From: Pseudomonadota bacterium
GTDB lineage: Bacteria > Pseudomonadota > Alphaproteobacteria > Caulobacterales > Aquidulcibacteraceae
DNA length: 5,121 nucleotides
Reading direction: 5' to 3'
NCBI GenBank assembly: GCA_023461135.1
Contig: JAEWNX010000402.1
Coordinates: 1 to 5,121 of the forward strand
Positions 4,916 through 5,121 of this stretch are shown piece by piece. A program made the translations under genes and the position numbers. The notes beneath the pieces were generated by a model. That model did no database searches, had not been told where the DNA came from, and saw nothing but the letters and a program-made list of their open reading frames with translations. Positions within the stretch are counted from its first letter, which is position 1; every line of letters starts with the position of its first letter.

Positions 4916-5121
4916 TCGTTCACAAACTCTTTCGCGTTTCGCCAAACGTGCGCGCGTCCGTTGCCAAAGCGTGAGCGCAAGATGTTTCACACCCCTGGCG
5001 TTCACGCATGCTTAAGCGCTGTTTTACCGAAAATTCTCAGCTCTTTGCTATCGGTATCCGTCAGAACAGGCGCAACGAACGCCGGCTCCTGTCTCGCCGC
5101 CGGGCCGACGCACCCCGGACC
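4916..5121 (-). other. Upstream region of ribF, possibly containing the end of another gene
   Basis: These 206 bases hold no gene I can name. The AT-richer part (about 5005-5060) suggests a control region, but I see no convincing -35/-10 pair on the minus strand. A minus-strand frame is open from 5121 to a TGA at 5002-5004 and would end a protein with TDTDSKELRIFGKTALKHA; that TGA overlaps the alternative GTG start of ribF at 5005 (GTGA). Only about 60% of its codons end in G or C, below the clear genes here, so coding status is doubtful. A plus-strand frame from the ATG at 5008 is also open to the window end but is Arg-rich and unconvincing. GCATGC, GCTTAAGC and AGCGCT form a chain of overlapping palindromes at 5006-5020. 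Confidence 0.3.

Noticed and set aside
5008..5121. Plus-strand gene start at the right edge
   Set aside because: The frame is Arg-rich, has no ribosome binding site, and competes with a more protein-like minus-strand frame.
1..5121. CRISPR array, transposon ends, tRNA genes or phage genes
   Set aside because: No repeated spacer-sized units, terminal inverted repeats, tRNA-like cloverleaf ends or mobile-element proteins were seen by reading either strand.

Overview
The window is about 5.1 kb of GC-rich, densely packed bacterial chromosome. It looks like ordinary core sequence from an alphaproteobacterium, most probably of the Caulobacterales/Hyphomonadaceae type. The best pointer is a response-regulator gene with a GPDRR-type tail followed directly by a small CheE/HPt-like helical protein, a pairing I associate with that group. 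This placement is inference from recalled families, not a database search. I see no insertion sequence, phage gene, CRISPR array, tRNA or rRNA.

Layout, left to right. Positions 1-102 carry a codon-biased open frame that is probably the 3' end of an unidentified plus-strand gene. A 113-bp gap follows, then a TerC/YjbE-family membrane protein (216-908, +). It converges, with only 2 bp between stops, on rluB, a 23S rRNA pseudouridine synthase (911-1669, -). The annotated ATG of rluB shares a CATG tetranucleotide with the ATG of a divergent plus-strand run: an ABM-fold monooxygenase-like protein (1668-1988), tadA tRNA adenosine deaminase (1985-2437, ATGA overlap), a MaoC-type (R)-enoyl-CoA hydratase (2447-2896), the response regulator (2920-3498) and the CheE/HPt-like protein (3498-3986, TGATG overlap). 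The last gene converges on ribF (minus strand, 3983-4915), and the two stop codons overlap in a CTAG. The right end (4916-5121) is the upstream region of ribF and may include the tail of another minus-strand gene.

Functionally the window mixes housekeeping RNA modification (rluB, tadA), flavin cofactor synthesis (ribF), acyl-CoA metabolism (MaoC), probable metal handling (TerC) and a small phosphorelay-type signalling pair. The ABM-tadA-MaoC-regulator-CheE-like run is tight enough to be one transcript, although its members share no obvious pathway. The points most worth a second look are the signalling pair, which has an altered regulator acidic pocket and an HPt-like helix with Asn where the phospho-His should be; an 18-bp perfect palindrome inside ribF; and the unresolved starts of rluB and ribF. 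I did not find a convincing undescribed multi-gene system.
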